From Thermomicrobiales bacterium (lineage in GTDB: Bacteria > Chloroflexota > Chloroflexia > Thermomicrobiales > UBA6265): DNA of 64,000 nt. Where the stretch lies: assembly GCA_019637585.1 (NCBI GenBank), contig JAHBVL010000007.1:50519-114518 (forward strand), written 5' to 3'. The position numbers were made by a program, and so were the translations under genes. The notes under the pieces were generated by a model. That model searched no databases. It saw only the letters and a list, made by a program, of their open reading frames with translations, and was not told the origin of the DNA. This document shows, one piece after another, positions 7,895 through 16,269 of the stretch (position 1 is its first letter; every line of letters starts with the position of its first letter).

Positions 7895-8358
7895 GATGAT
7901 TGCTCGCGCTGGCCGAACCGGTTGCTGACTTCCTGCTGAAGACCCGTTTGCTCGAGATCGTCGAGAAAGGCCAGCATATGCTGGCGTGCTTCCTCACGTT
8001 CGGCTGTGAGTCTGGCGATCAGGCGATCGATGCCGGGTTGGTCGCCGGGAGCGGCGGCGTCGCGAACATTCGTGAAATACTCGATTTGCACGTCGCGGTC
8101 GCGGACTTCTCCCAGCTCGCTGGTGATTCGCTTGGCCATTTTGTGCAGTGGCCGGTACCAGGACGCGGGAAAGAGATCGCTGGCGACATCCATTGCCGCG
8201 CGGAGGCGTCGTGAAGCGACGCGGACATCGTGAACGCCTTCCGGATCATCGCCAGCCACAGCGACCGGGATGGCGTCCCAGACGTCCTGCCAGCGTTCGT
8301 CTATCAGTCGGGCCATGACATGGTCGAAGCGGTCGCCGGCTTTTGGCATTTCGGTCAA
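7891..8358 (-). CDS. CHAD domain protein (first of two)
   Basis: A 155-residue protein with the CHAD N-terminal lobe pattern DPEGVHDVRVASRRLRAAMD near 39-58, EVRDRDVQIEYF near 94, and a basic C-terminal helix. The likely start is a TTG at 8358: GGAGGG lies 6 bases upstream, and TTG overlaps the ppx TGA by 4 bases, whereas the internal ATG at 8349 is too far from that site. Polyphosphate binding is the known family property; whether this half alone folds or needs its neighbour is unknown. Confidence 0.8.
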   Translation of the reverse strand: MTEMPKAGDRFDHVMARLIDERWQDVWDAIPVAVAGDDPEGVHDVRVASRRLRAAMDVASDLFPASWYRPLHKMAKRITSELGEVRDRDVQIEYFTNVRDAAAPGDQPGIDRLIARLTAEREEARQHMLAFLDDLEQTGLQQEVSNRFGQREQSS

Positions 8359-9329
8359 GAAGCACCCTCCCTGAAAGCGTCGAGGATCAATCCCATCCGA
8401 ATGCCGCTCGCTGCTCCAACGATCACCGTGGGCGACGAAGCATCGCTGAGTCCGGCGACAATCGCCACACCGGCCGGCAGCACCCGGGCTCGCATCTCGC
8501 TCGCGCCGATCATGGGAGCCAGGTCGGTCGAGCTCACCTTCGTCAATCGGTCCATCTGCGTTTCAAGTTCGTCTGGGGTCGCTGGCCACTCGTGCCCGAG
8601 CAGCCGCTTCAGGAATTCTCCAGTGCCTCCGAGCACGATCAGCTTGTCGCATCGCTCCGGCCACCCCTTGCCGCGCGTGATCTCAGTGGCCGCCCTGCGC
8701 ATCGTGGCGAGCTCTGCGGGACGAGGAGGATCGCGTTCGACGAACCGGTCGGTATAGCGGCCGGACCCGATCTGATAGGAGACTGCCTGCTCGATGATTC
8801 CATCTCGCGCGGCGATGAGCTCGGTGCTGGCCCCGCCGATGTCGGCGGCAAGCACAACACCATGATCGCGGAGCGAAAGAGGAATACCGGCGAAGGTCAT
8901 CGCCGCTTCGCGATCGCCACTGATTGTTTCGACGTGCAACCCCAACTCATCGCGAAGGGTCTGGAGAAATGCCGGACCGTTGGCGGCGATGCGCGTCGCC
9001 TCAGTCGCCACGCCAAGGAATGCTGTCGCGCCGAAAGTGCGAGCGGTTGTGACGAAGGAGCGCAGAGCGTCGAGCGATGCCGCGATGCTCTCCTCGGAAA
9101 GGCGTCCCGTCTCCTCGATCCCCGCTCCCAGCCGGGTCGTTTCCGCCAGGCTGACGATCTCCGCAACACCTCCATCGGGCGTTTGCCGGGCGACGGTCAT
9201 CTTGATCGAATTCGAGCCGATATCGAACGCCGCAACGACCCGAAGGGGAGCGGCGCCGGACAGTCTCACGAGGTCAGATTGGGTCACGCTGGGACTGCTC
9301 TTTCGGTCTCGCCCTGACTCTCGTGACAT
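8355..9329 (-). CDS. Ppx/GppA-family phosphatase (exopolyphosphatase)
   Basis: A 324-residue member of the ASKHA-fold Ppx/GppA family. It has the phosphate-1 loop AAFDIGSNSIKM at 33-44, a TEATRIAANG segment, the GDREAAM stretch and the phosphate-2 loop ADIGGASTELI at about 162-172. It should hydrolyse terminal phosphate from polyphosphate or the 5'-phosphate of pppGpp. It lacks the C-terminal HD domain of long Ppx forms and matches the short ~300-residue form. The first ~28 residues are extra and polar, so the true start could be slightly downstream. First gene of a four-gene overlapping operon with the two CHAD genes and the M20 gene. Confidence 0.88.
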   Translation of the reverse strand: MSRESGRDRKSSPSVTQSDLVRLSGAAPLRVVAAFDIGSNSIKMTVARQTPDGGVAEIVSLAETTRLGAGIEETGRLSEESIAASLDALRSFVTTARTFGATAFLGVATEATRIAANGPAFLQTLRDELGLHVETISGDREAAMTFAGIPLSLRDHGVVLAADIGGASTELIAARDGIIEQAVSYQIGSGRYTDRFVERDPPRPAELATMRRAATEITRGKGWPERCDKLIVLGGTGEFLKRLLGHEWPATPDELETQMDRLTKVSSTDLAPMIGASEMRARVLPAGVAIVAGLSDASSPTVIVGAASGIRMGLILDAFREGAS

Positions 9330-9419
9330 GCGGGTTGCACGCCGAAATGGATCGGGCGCTCAGATGCCGAATGGTACTGTACGGGTAGGAACTGGTTGCC
9401 AGCGAACGGCAGGTATGGA

Positions 9420-9734
9420 ATGACTGAGGAACGTCCACAGGGTGACCCGGGCGAGATCGTTGCGGCAACGCAGGGAGCCGAGCTCGATCTGATCGCCGAG
9501 GAGCAGAAAGCGGAGAAGAAACTCTCCAGCGCCCGCCGGAGGCTGGAGAAAGAGCGACGGAGTCTGCAGAAAGCACAGGAGCGCTTCGACGAGCGCCAGG
9601 ATGACGTTGCCAAGGCCGAACGCGCCTTGAGTGCTGCACGGGAACACCGCCTGGCCGGGATCCCCTCGCCGTTGCGACCACCGGGCGCCTCTCCGGCGAG
9701 GGATGTCCGGAGCGAGCCTCCCGCCCGGGACTGA
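9420..9734 (+). CDS. small coiled-coil protein (104 aa)
   Basis: From the ATG at 9420 (GGCAGG 6 bases upstream) the product has a charged coiled-coil core: roughly residues 20-75 are dominated by Lys, Glu, Arg and Ala in heptads (EEQKAEKKLSSARRRLEKER ...). A Pro-rich tail follows. It has no signal peptide and no family I recognise. It stands divergently from ppx, 90 bp away. The base composition and amphipathic pattern make a real protein likely. Confidence 0.5.
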   Translation: MTEERPQGDPGEIVAATQGAELDLIAEEQKAEKKLSSARRRLEKERRSLQKAQERFDERQDDVAKAERALSAAREHRLAGIPSPLRPPGASPARDVRSEPPARD

Positions 9735-9761
9735 TTCCTTCGTCGCTGCGGCGACGCCCCG

Positions 9762-9955
9762 TCATTTCGAGCCTGCCGAGAAATCTCTCGTTGATCACTC
9801 GCATGGTGGTCCATGGACACCATCGCTGCGCCAAACGAGAGGCCCCTCGGCCCGGCTCGGGGTGACGGAGAGAAATCACTCGCATGGTGGTCCAATGACT
9901 ACCACCGCTATACGAAGCTGTACCAAACGAGAGACCCCCCGCCCGGCTGCAGCGG
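9762..9955. repeat. diverged family A element plus internal tandem duplication
   Basis: The segment 9762-9866 starts GTCATTTCGAGCCTGCCGAG and ends GCTCGGGGTGAC, an imperfect version of the family A ends. Its inner unit GAGAAATC...CACTCGCATGGTGGTCCA...CCAAACGAGAG occurs again at about 9867-9940, so the inside has been duplicated in tandem. No gene is present between 9735 and 10131. Confidence 0.65.
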
Positions 9956-9981
9956 AAAAGCTCGACCGGATGTGGGCTAAG

Positions 9982-9995
9982 CGCCATAAATGGCG
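9982..9995. repeat. CGCCATAAATGGCG palindrome (family B)
   Basis: A perfect-spacer copy followed by AGGCTACGCG, the consensus right flank of this family. Confidence 0.7.
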
Positions 9996-10077
9996 AGGCT
10001 ACGCGTTGGTCTTATGTCGTGTCGGCGCCCGGTATGGTGGCCTCGGGGTGGCGGTGAGTGTGTTGGCGGGAATGACA

Positions 10078-10103
10078 CGAGACCGGCCATTTGGCCGGTC
10101 TCG
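10078..10103 (-). terminator. hairpin downstream of the MauE-thioredoxin gene
   Basis: An 11-bp perfect stem (CGAGACCGGCC / GGCCGGTCTCG) with a 4-base loop, 28 bp past the stop codon on the minus strand. It lacks a strong U-tract in that direction, so it may act with Rho or as a 3' stabiliser. Confidence 0.5.
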
Positions 10104-10131
10104 TTCATCAATTGACAGGTCTATCTGCTGA

Positions 10132-12654
10132 TCAGGAAGGTGCACCCTGCGGTGCTCCCGCCAGCGCCAGCACGGCCTGTGCGCCAACGGCGATATCGGA
10201 AGCCACCTTGCCGTCGGCGCCGATCAGGATGCCCGATGGCGTGCCGCCGGCTCCGAACTTCCGGCCGGTGTTGAATGCGTCGTCCATGAGCATCGTCGTG
10301 TTGATGCCCAGGGCTCGATTTGCGTCGGGTCCACCTGAGGTGACGAGGACGATCTCCGGCGAATTCGCCGGCCGGTTGCCGAGCCAGCCGTTCAGGTCGT
10401 CGGTCATCCGCTTGCAGAAACCGCATCCCGGGTTCCAGAAGAGAAGAACGGTTTCCTTGCCTGCCTGATCGGCGAGCCGGAAGTCGTTGCCATCGATGTC
10501 TTTCAGCTCGACGGCGGGAGCGGCATCACCCTTGCGGGCAGCGGGCGCTTGCGGGGCTGCAGGTGCAGCGGCCGCCGGAGCCGGCGCTTTCTCACCGCGG
10601 GCCATGGCCATCACCGCTGGTCCACCGACCGAAACCGCCGAAGCGATGCGTCCCTTGGCGTCGACCAGGACCGCGGACGGCGTGCCACTGGCTCCGAAAG
10701 CTCGTCCCGTCTTGAATCCTTCATCGAGCACGGTTGTCGACTGCAGACCGAGTGACTGGTTGGCCTCCGCGGTGCCTGTCGACACAACCAGGAGTCGTGG
10801 CGACCCCTTGGGCGGATTGGCTTCCCATTCCTTCAGCTCATCGGCCATCTTGCGGCAGAAGCCGCAACCCGGATTCCAGAAGAGGAGCATGGTGTTTGTG
10901 CCGCGGAAATCCTTCAGGCTCACGTTGTTGCCCGCCAGATCGGGGAGCACGACCTCTGGAGCTGGTTCGCCGGAACCAGCTTTCGGTGCGTTGTCGGCCG
11001 CCGCAGCGGGCGCTGGTGCTGGCGCCGGGGCAGGAGCTTCCTGGCCGCGGGCCATGGCCATGACGTTGGGACCACCGACCGCGACGCCCGAGGCGATCTT
11101 GCCCGCCGCGTCAACCAGAACGGCGGATGGCGTGCCGCTCGCGCCAAACGCGCGGCCTGTCTGGAATCCTTCATCCAGCAAGGTCGTGGACCCGAGACCC
11201 ATCGCCTGATTGGCTTCGGCAGTGCCGGTGGAAACGATCAGCAGCTTCGGCGCGTTGGGCTGCGGGTTGGCTTCCCATTCCTTCAGCTCGTCGGCCATCT
11301 TCCGGCAAAAGCCACAACCAGGATTCCAGAAGAGAAGCATGGTGTTCTGGCCGCGGAAATCTTTGAGATTCACGGTGTTTCCGGCCAGGTCGGGAAGCGA
11401 GACAGCGGGAGCATCCGCACCGCCACCCGGTCGGGCCGCAGCAGCGGCGGCCGGGGCAGCTGCCGGTGCGCCGTTCGCCGGAGCGGGCCGGGCAGGAGCC
11501 GCTGCCGCTGCTGGCGCTGCGGGACGAGCCGCCGCAGGAGCCGGAGCAGGTGCTCCGGTCCGGTCAGACACGAGCTGGCGAATCGCAGCCGACCCGGCAG
11601 CCACGGGGCTGTCGATGACGCCCGCCGCAGTCAGCATGACCGCCGATGGCGTGCCGTGCGCTTTGAACTGATTCGAGATTTCACGATTGCTCTGCAGCAG
11701 AATCTGCGTGATGCCGTGCTCTGCAGCCTTGTTCCGGTTTGCATCGGCCGTACCGGAGCTGATCAGGCCGACTGTGAGCTTGCCGGAATGATCCTTCTGC
11801 CACTTCGCGATATCAGGCAGCAAGGCGTTGCAGGGACCGCAACCCGGGTCGGTGAACAGGAGCATGATCGGTTTGCCCTGCGCTTTCAGCGCATCGAGGG
11901 TCATGGTTTCGCCGTAGATCCCTTCCAGTTTGAAGGAAGGAGCGGGCGAGCCAACCGGCAACCCGGCCGGAGCCGGCGTGGGTGCTGCTGCAGCCGGCGC
12001 TGCCGCCGGAGCGGCGATACCCGCGGCAGCGGCGGGAACGCCCTGTCCGACTTTCTCCATCTGGGCTTCCAGGGCATCCAGGCGGAGGAGCACGCGGCCG
12101 TTCTGGCCGAGCAGATGGGTGACCAGCCAAACCAGAGCGGCCAGCGCGATCAGCCCGAGAATACCGAGGATGGAGACAGTGGTTTCCCAGCCGCTCAGAT
12201 CACGAATCCAGTCCACAGCGCTTACTCCTGCGTTTCCATGACTAAACGACCATCGATCCGTACCATACAACACGATGAAGAGGCCGACGGCTCCCAGAAT
12301 GGTATTGCGAATCAACGTCGGCCAACCGGCAGGTTCCGAGTGGAACTGACCGAAGCAATGGCAGTCGGGATGATTCCCTCTGGCCATGTTATAGCCAATG
12401 CCGATGATGAATGCGCCGAGCAGAATGACCGCCCCCACTGCTCCCCACCAGGCAGTCGAGTTCGGGATCAGGAGAATCGCGACGGCCAGCTCTGCCGAGA
12501 TGAGCAGGTAGGACGCCTGGCGCGAGATGCTCGATGGAAGGCCAAATCCTTCCATCGCCGACTTGGCCCCACTCAGATCGAGCATCTTGCCGACACTCGA
12601 AACGAGGAAAACCGCAGCCAGCAACAGCCGTGCTCCAAGGAGCAGATATTCCAT
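10132..12654 (-). CDS. MauE/DoxX-type membrane domain fused to four thioredoxin-like domains
   Basis: An 840-residue multidomain protein. Residues 1-135 are a MauE-like four-helix membrane domain with a CHCFG motif at 98-102, and a further membrane helix lies at about 158-182. After an Ala/Pro-rich linker come four TlpA/AhpC-like thioredoxin folds separated by further linkers: about 236-365 (CGPC at 272-275), 415-540 (CGFC at 447-450), 565-690 (CGFC at 597-600) and 710-835 (CGFC at 744-747). Each has a GTPS cis-proline loop. Domains 2 and 3 are nearly identical. Homologues of MauE pass electrons to periplasmic disulfide chemistry, so extracytoplasmic thiol reduction or oxidation is inferred. 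AGGTG precedes the ATG. Four catalytic domains on one anchor is far longer than the usual MauE (about 180 aa). Confidence 0.85.
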   Translation of the reverse strand: MEYLLLGARLLLAAVFLVSSVGKMLDLSGAKSAMEGFGLPSSISRQASYLLISAELAVAILLIPNSTAWWGAVGAVILLGAFIIGIGYNMARGNHPDCHCFGQFHSEPAGWPTLIRNTILGAVGLFIVLYGTDRWSFSHGNAGVSAVDWIRDLSGWETTVSILGILGLIALAALVWLVTHLLGQNGRVLLRLDALEAQMEKVGQGVPAAAAGIAAPAAAPAAAAPTPAPAGLPVGSPAPSFKLEGIYGETMTLDALKAQGKPIMLLFTDPGCGPCNALLPDIAKWQKDHSGKLTVGLISSGTADANRNKAAEHGITQILLQSNREISNQFKAHGTPSAVMLTAAGVIDSPVAAGSAAIRQLVSDRTGAPAPAPAAARPAAPAAAAAPARPAPANGAPAAAPAAAAAARPGGGADAPAVSLPDLAGNTVNLKDFRGQNTMLLFWNPGCGFCRKMADELKEWEANPQPNAPKLLIVSTGTAEANQAMGLGSTTLLDEGFQTGRAFGASGTPSAVLVDAAGKIASGVAVGGPNVMAMARGQEAPAPAPAPAPAAAADNAPKAGSGEPAPEVVLPDLAGNNVSLKDFRGTNTMLLFWNPGCGFCRKMADELKEWEANPPKGSPRLLVVSTGTAEANQSLGLQSTTVLDEGFKTGRAFGASGTPSAVLVDAKGRIASAVSVGGPAVMAMARGEKAPAPAAAAPAAPQAPAARKGDAAPAVELKDIDGNDFRLADQAGKETVLLFWNPGCGFCKRMTDDLNGWLGNRPANSPEIVLVTSGGPDANRALGINTTMLMDDAFNTGRKFGAGGTPSGILIGADGKVASDIAVGAQAVLALAGAPQGAPS

Positions 12655-12917
12655 AGAAACACCTCAACCGATACGAAGGTAGATGGGGCCACGCCGAAGC
12701 CGGTCGGTTCAGCATCGTCCCAAAGCGGTACAGCTATTCTAGCATCTCAAACTCCAACTATCTATTCGTAAGCATCGAACATACAGTACGCCGGTTTGAC
12801 ATTCAGGACGGGAGCGATCGAACCGGCGCCGAGGTTGGTAAACTCCAGTACCTGAGCGAAGCTGGGAGATATCGCCGACGTCGTGCTGGAAGGAATGCGG
12901 ATGCCGTTTGGAGTTCG

Positions 12918-13874
12918 ATGAGTGACGTTCTGACACCACCGGAAATCGATCGAACGCCATTCGAAGGCGTCGTCGTCCGCGCGCACGGCAAGTGGTTTGC
13001 GGTGCAGGAAATCGGCGGGTCCAGGCAGCTGCTGGCATCGCCGCGGGGCACGCTGAAGCGAGTCCGGCAGGCGACCGATCTGGTGGCCGTGGGCGACCGG
13101 GTCATCGTCACCGAGCTGGAGGACAACGAAGCCAGAATCGAAGAGGTGCTGCCGCGCAAGTCGGTGCTGGAACGACCGGCCCGGGGTTCGCAGACCGTTC
13201 AGCAGATCATCCTGGCCAATCCGGATCAGGCGCTGTTCATCTTTGCCGTGCACAACCCCGAACCTCACCGGCGCATGCTCGACCGGTTTCTGGTGCTCGC
13301 CGAGTCGCAATCGATTCCCGCAATGATCGGGGTGAGCAAAATCGACCTCGATCGAGGGGGAGATGACGGCATTCCGGACTCGCGGCGCCTTTTCGGGGAC
13401 TATGAACGGTCCTACCGGGTCCACTACTTCTCGGCTCGCACCGGAGAAGGGGTGGAGGGGTTGCGCGTAGCGATGCAGGACCGGCTGACGGTGGTGGCTG
13501 GTCCATCGGGAGTCGGGAAATCAAGCCTGCTCAACGCCATCATTCCCGAGCTCGATCAGCAGGTCCAGCAGGTGTCATCGGCCACGGGCAAGGGCCGGCA
13601 CACGACCACCAGCGCCGAGATATTCCGCATCGGACCGGGAAGCCTGATTGCCGACACCCCCGGTATGCGCGCTCTGGCGATGCACGGCGTGCCTCCTGAG
13701 GACCTCGATCGCCACTATCCCGAGCTACGCCCCTACCTGGGTCGCTGTTTTTATGCCGATTGCCGCCACATCAGCGAACCGGGCTGCCCGGTACTCGAAG
13801 CCGTCGCGGAGGGCGCAATTCCCCTGGAACGGTACGAAAGCTACGTCGCGCTCAGAACCGGAGCATCGGATTAG
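12918..13874 (+). CDS. rsgA: ribosome small-subunit-dependent GTPase A
   Basis: A 318-residue circularly permuted GTPase. It has an N-terminal OB-fold (about 12-85), then the motifs in permuted order: SKID (G4, 140-143), the P-loop GPSGVGKS (195-202) and DTPG (G3, 246-249). A C-terminal zinc knuckle has Cys277, Cys282, His284 and Cys290. RsgA tests late 30S subunits and releases RbfA during ribosome maturation. Length and motif order are normal. GGAG lies 4 bases before the ATG. It is transcribed alone, convergent with the 22-residue-repeat gene. Confidence 0.95.
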   Translation: MSDVLTPPEIDRTPFEGVVVRAHGKWFAVQEIGGSRQLLASPRGTLKRVRQATDLVAVGDRVIVTELEDNEARIEEVLPRKSVLERPARGSQTVQQIILANPDQALFIFAVHNPEPHRRMLDRFLVLAESQSIPAMIGVSKIDLDRGGDDGIPDSRRLFGDYERSYRVHYFSARTGEGVEGLRVAMQDRLTVVAGPSGVGKSSLLNAIIPELDQQVQQVSSATGKGRHTTTSAEIFRIGPGSLIADTPGMRALAMHGVPPEDLDRHYPELRPYLGRCFYADCRHISEPGCPVLEAVAEGAIPLERYESYVALRTGASD

Positions 13875-13896
13875 GAGGCCGTTGCTGGGAAGAAAC

Positions 13897-14775
13897 TTAC
13901 TGATCCTTCCGCCAATCGACGATCGTGCCGGCGATGTAGCCCAGCGTGATCCCGATCGCCGGCAGGACACCGCCCCACTCGTCGGCCAACCCCAGCAAAC
14001 CGAGCAGGAGTAACGCGCCGGCTCCGACGATGCCGCCAATCTTTCCAAATTCGAAATCCCGTTGGCCGTCGGCGGTGAAAAAAACCTGACTCACGACGAT
14101 GACAATGGGCCAGAGCATCACCCAGCCGGCTGCCAGGAGAAACCCGAACATCTTGTCCGTCGTCAGTGCTCGTTCGAGATTCCCTCCGCGTCCTGACGTG
14201 CCGAAGAGATGGAGCGCCACGACGAGGGCCACAATGCAGCCGATCGCTCCCACCATCCCGATGAGGTAAACAATCACCTGCTCGAAAATGAGGCCGAGCC
14301 GGGACCTCGGTCGTGGGTATGAGCCGCTACCCCCATAGCCGTATCCATAGTTATAGCCGCCACTGTATCCAGACCCGGCACCTGATGATCCATAGCCACC
14401 GGTCGGCGCTCCGCCAGAACGGCGAGTGCCTGCCCCGGGCGTCCAGCTGCCATAGTGATTGGTGGCATCCGAAAAGAGCGCCTCCCGAGACTCGCCGACC
14501 TTGTTGCCGCCAGCATCGAAGTGGTTGAGGTGATTGCCGAACAACGGGTGGCGTGTTTCGCCGATCTTGTTGCCGCCAGCGTCATAGTGATTGGTGTGAT
14601 CGCCGAACAAGCCCTTCCGGGCCTCGCCGACCTTGTTGCCGCTCGCGTCATAGACATTCGTGTGATCGCCGAAGAGGGAGGGACGGCTTTCGCCGATCTT
14701 GCGGCCCTCCGCGTCATAGTGGTTGGTGTGATTGCCGAAGAGCGCTTTCCTGGAGTGCCCCGATTTCTCGCCCAT
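13897..14775 (-). CDS. membrane protein with five N-terminal 22-residue repeats
   Basis: A 292-residue protein in three parts. Residues 1-110 hold five tandem 22-residue repeats of consensus GESRxxLFGDHTNHYDAGGNKI. A Gly/Tyr/Ser-rich linker covers about 112-158 (GYGSSGAGSGYSGGYNYGYG). The C-terminal half has about four hydrophobic segments (near 165-195, 210-232, 248-265 and 270-285). Similar 'Y-D-x-x-G-x-x-x-G-x-S-R-x-x-[LF]-F-G' repeats occur in uncharacterised bacterial proteins, without known function. The repeats precede the first membrane helix and are likely cytoplasmic or surface modules. GAGGTAC precedes the ATG. It sits 19 bp downstream of the FAD oxidoreductase gene, both on the minus strand. 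Confidence 0.75.
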   Translation of the reverse strand: MGEKSGHSRKALFGNHTNHYDAEGRKIGESRPSLFGDHTNVYDASGNKVGEARKGLFGDHTNHYDAGGNKIGETRHPLFGNHLNHFDAGGNKVGESREALFSDATNHYGSWTPGAGTRRSGGAPTGGYGSSGAGSGYSGGYNYGYGYGGSGSYPRPRSRLGLIFEQVIVYLIGMVGAIGCIVALVVALHLFGTSGRGGNLERALTTDKMFGFLLAAGWVMLWPIVIVVSQVFFTADGQRDFEFGKIGGIVGAGALLLLGLLGLADEWGGVLPAIGITLGYIAGTIVDWRKDQ

Positions 14776-14794
14776 GTACCTCGCCCCGATGTCG

Positions 14795-16027
14795 CTATCG
14801 CGAAACAGTCGATCCCATCGATTCGTTCGTGTAGGACGTTGCGTCGACCCATGGCTGGCCTTCCGCGAATCGGGTCGAGCGGAAGGGGGTCATGTCCATC
14901 AGCTGAGGCTCGCCGGCGGTGATCCATTCGGCGAAGACGACGCCCACCGCGGGTCCCGTTTTGAACGACGAACCGCTGTCGCCGGTGGAAATGAAGAGCC
15001 CCTCGTATTCGCTCATCTTGTCGATGATCGGATGGTCGTCCGGGCTTTGCATGACGACGCCCGCCCACGCGCCCCGCATCAGCGCACCATCGAACACCGG
15101 ATAGCGCGCCGCCAGCGCTCGCCGGGCGACATCGACATACGCGGGCGCGACTGATTCGTCGAAGTCAGCGGGATCGATGTTGTCGTCTGCGCGACTCTCC
15201 ACGCCGATCAAGGTGCCGGCGACGCCCTCTGGCCGCATCCACGATCGATGAAGGGAGTCGATAACCACGCGATGCGGCCGGGCGTGGTCCATGGCGAATG
15301 GCCAGCGGAACACGGCCACCTGAATCCGCCGCGGATACATGCCCAGATCGATACCGAGCGGAAGGAGGAGCCGGTTGGCGAACCCGCCTGCGGCCAGCAC
15401 GACGTTCGAGGTGGCGATCGTGCCCCGGTTTGTCTCCACCCCGGTGATTCGGGCTCCTTCGGTTCGAATCGAGAGAACCTCGGCGCCTTCCAGAATCGCA
15501 GCGCCATTCGCCTGGGCGGCCCGGGCGAAACCGTAGACCGTGGTCGGTCCATCGGCGTAGCCGGTGTCCGGCTCCCAGCCAGCCACGGTGATGTCTCCGG
15601 TGTAGAGGAGGGGATCGATCTCTTTCAGCTCATCGGCTGTGACGACCATGGTGTTGCCGCCCAGCCGTTGCTGGGTTTCGATGTTGGCGCGCAGGTTCGC
15701 TTCATCGTCTGGGTGGACGATGCGCAGCATGCCGATCGCTCGCAGGCCAGGGTCGCCATGACCGACGATGTCGTCCCAGTTTCGGAAGATCTTCAGGCTT
15801 TCCAGCGTCAGCCGTGTTTCGGGTGCGTTGGCGTAGTGGGCCCGGACTAGCGCGCCCGACTTGCCAGTGGCGCCGGCGGCCAGATGGGTTCGTTCGACGA
15901 GGACGACGTTCCTTACGCCATGTCTGGTGAGCTGGAAAGCGGTCGACGCACCGACCACGCCTCCGCCGATGACCACCACATCCGCCGTTGCCGGCACGTT
16001 GCCGGACGCATTCACACCACCACCCAC
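14795..16027 (-). CDS. FAD-dependent oxidoreductase, DAO (D-amino-acid/glycine oxidase) family
   Basis: About 410 residues with an N-terminal Rossmann dinucleotide fold (ADVVVIGGGVVGASTAFQL, near 15-33), the FAD-contacting VLVERTHLAAGATGKSGALVR segment, a second VVLAAGGFANRLL motif and a C-terminal HPIIDKM...GLFISTGDSGSSFKTGP closing segment, as in sarcosine/glycine oxidases. It should oxidise a secondary or primary amine of an amino-acid-like substrate, passing electrons to oxygen or a carrier. The start is uncertain: the frame opens at 16120, but GTG 16027 has GGAG 8 bases upstream and gives a normal N-terminus; GTG 16015 is an alternative. Confidence 0.83.
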   Translation of the reverse strand: MGGGVNASGNVPATADVVVIGGGVVGASTAFQLTRHGVRNVVLVERTHLAAGATGKSGALVRAHYANAPETRLTLESLKIFRNWDDIVGHGDPGLRAIGMLRIVHPDDEANLRANIETQQRLGGNTMVVTADELKEIDPLLYTGDITVAGWEPDTGYADGPTTVYGFARAAQANGAAILEGAEVLSIRTEGARITGVETNRGTIATSNVVLAAGGFANRLLLPLGIDLGMYPRRIQVAVFRWPFAMDHARPHRVVIDSLHRSWMRPEGVAGTLIGVESRADDNIDPADFDESVAPAYVDVARRALAARYPVFDGALMRGAWAGVVMQSPDDHPIIDKMSEYEGLFISTGDSGSSFKTGPAVGVVFAEWITAGEPQLMDMTPFRSTRFAEGQPWVDATSYTNESMGSTVSR

Positions 16028-16107
16028 CTGCTCATCTCCGTTCAAGACAGAACCGCAACGCTGGCCGATCCTACCACTTCGTTCGGCAGTGCCAGGAAGC
16101 ATTCGGC

Positions 16108-16113
16108 TATAAT
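16108..16113 (+). promoter_or_regulatory. candidate -10 element (TATAAT) upstream of ftsH
   Basis: A perfect TATAAT 157 bp before the ftsH start. No good -35 hexamer is visible at 16-18 bp spacing, so the call rests on the -10 alone. Confidence 0.3.
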
Positions 16114-16120
16114 TGAACAT

Positions 16121-16138
16121 AACTGCTGCTCAGCAGTT
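16121..16138. promoter_or_regulatory. 8-bp inverted repeat in the ftsH leader
   Basis: AACTGCTG and CAGCAGTT separated by 2 bases, starting 8 bp after the candidate TATAAT. Its placement just past the -10 fits a repressor operator or a 5'-UTR hairpin. Confidence 0.3.
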
Positions 16139-16269
16139 TGCGGTGGCTCTCTGGCCACCCGAAGGTTTCCCAAGACACTGCGATCGTTGCTCATGATGTG
16201 ATGCCGATCCCCAGGAATCCACTGGTCGATCGGGCACACTGATTCTGGAAAGAAGCACTGGAATATCCC

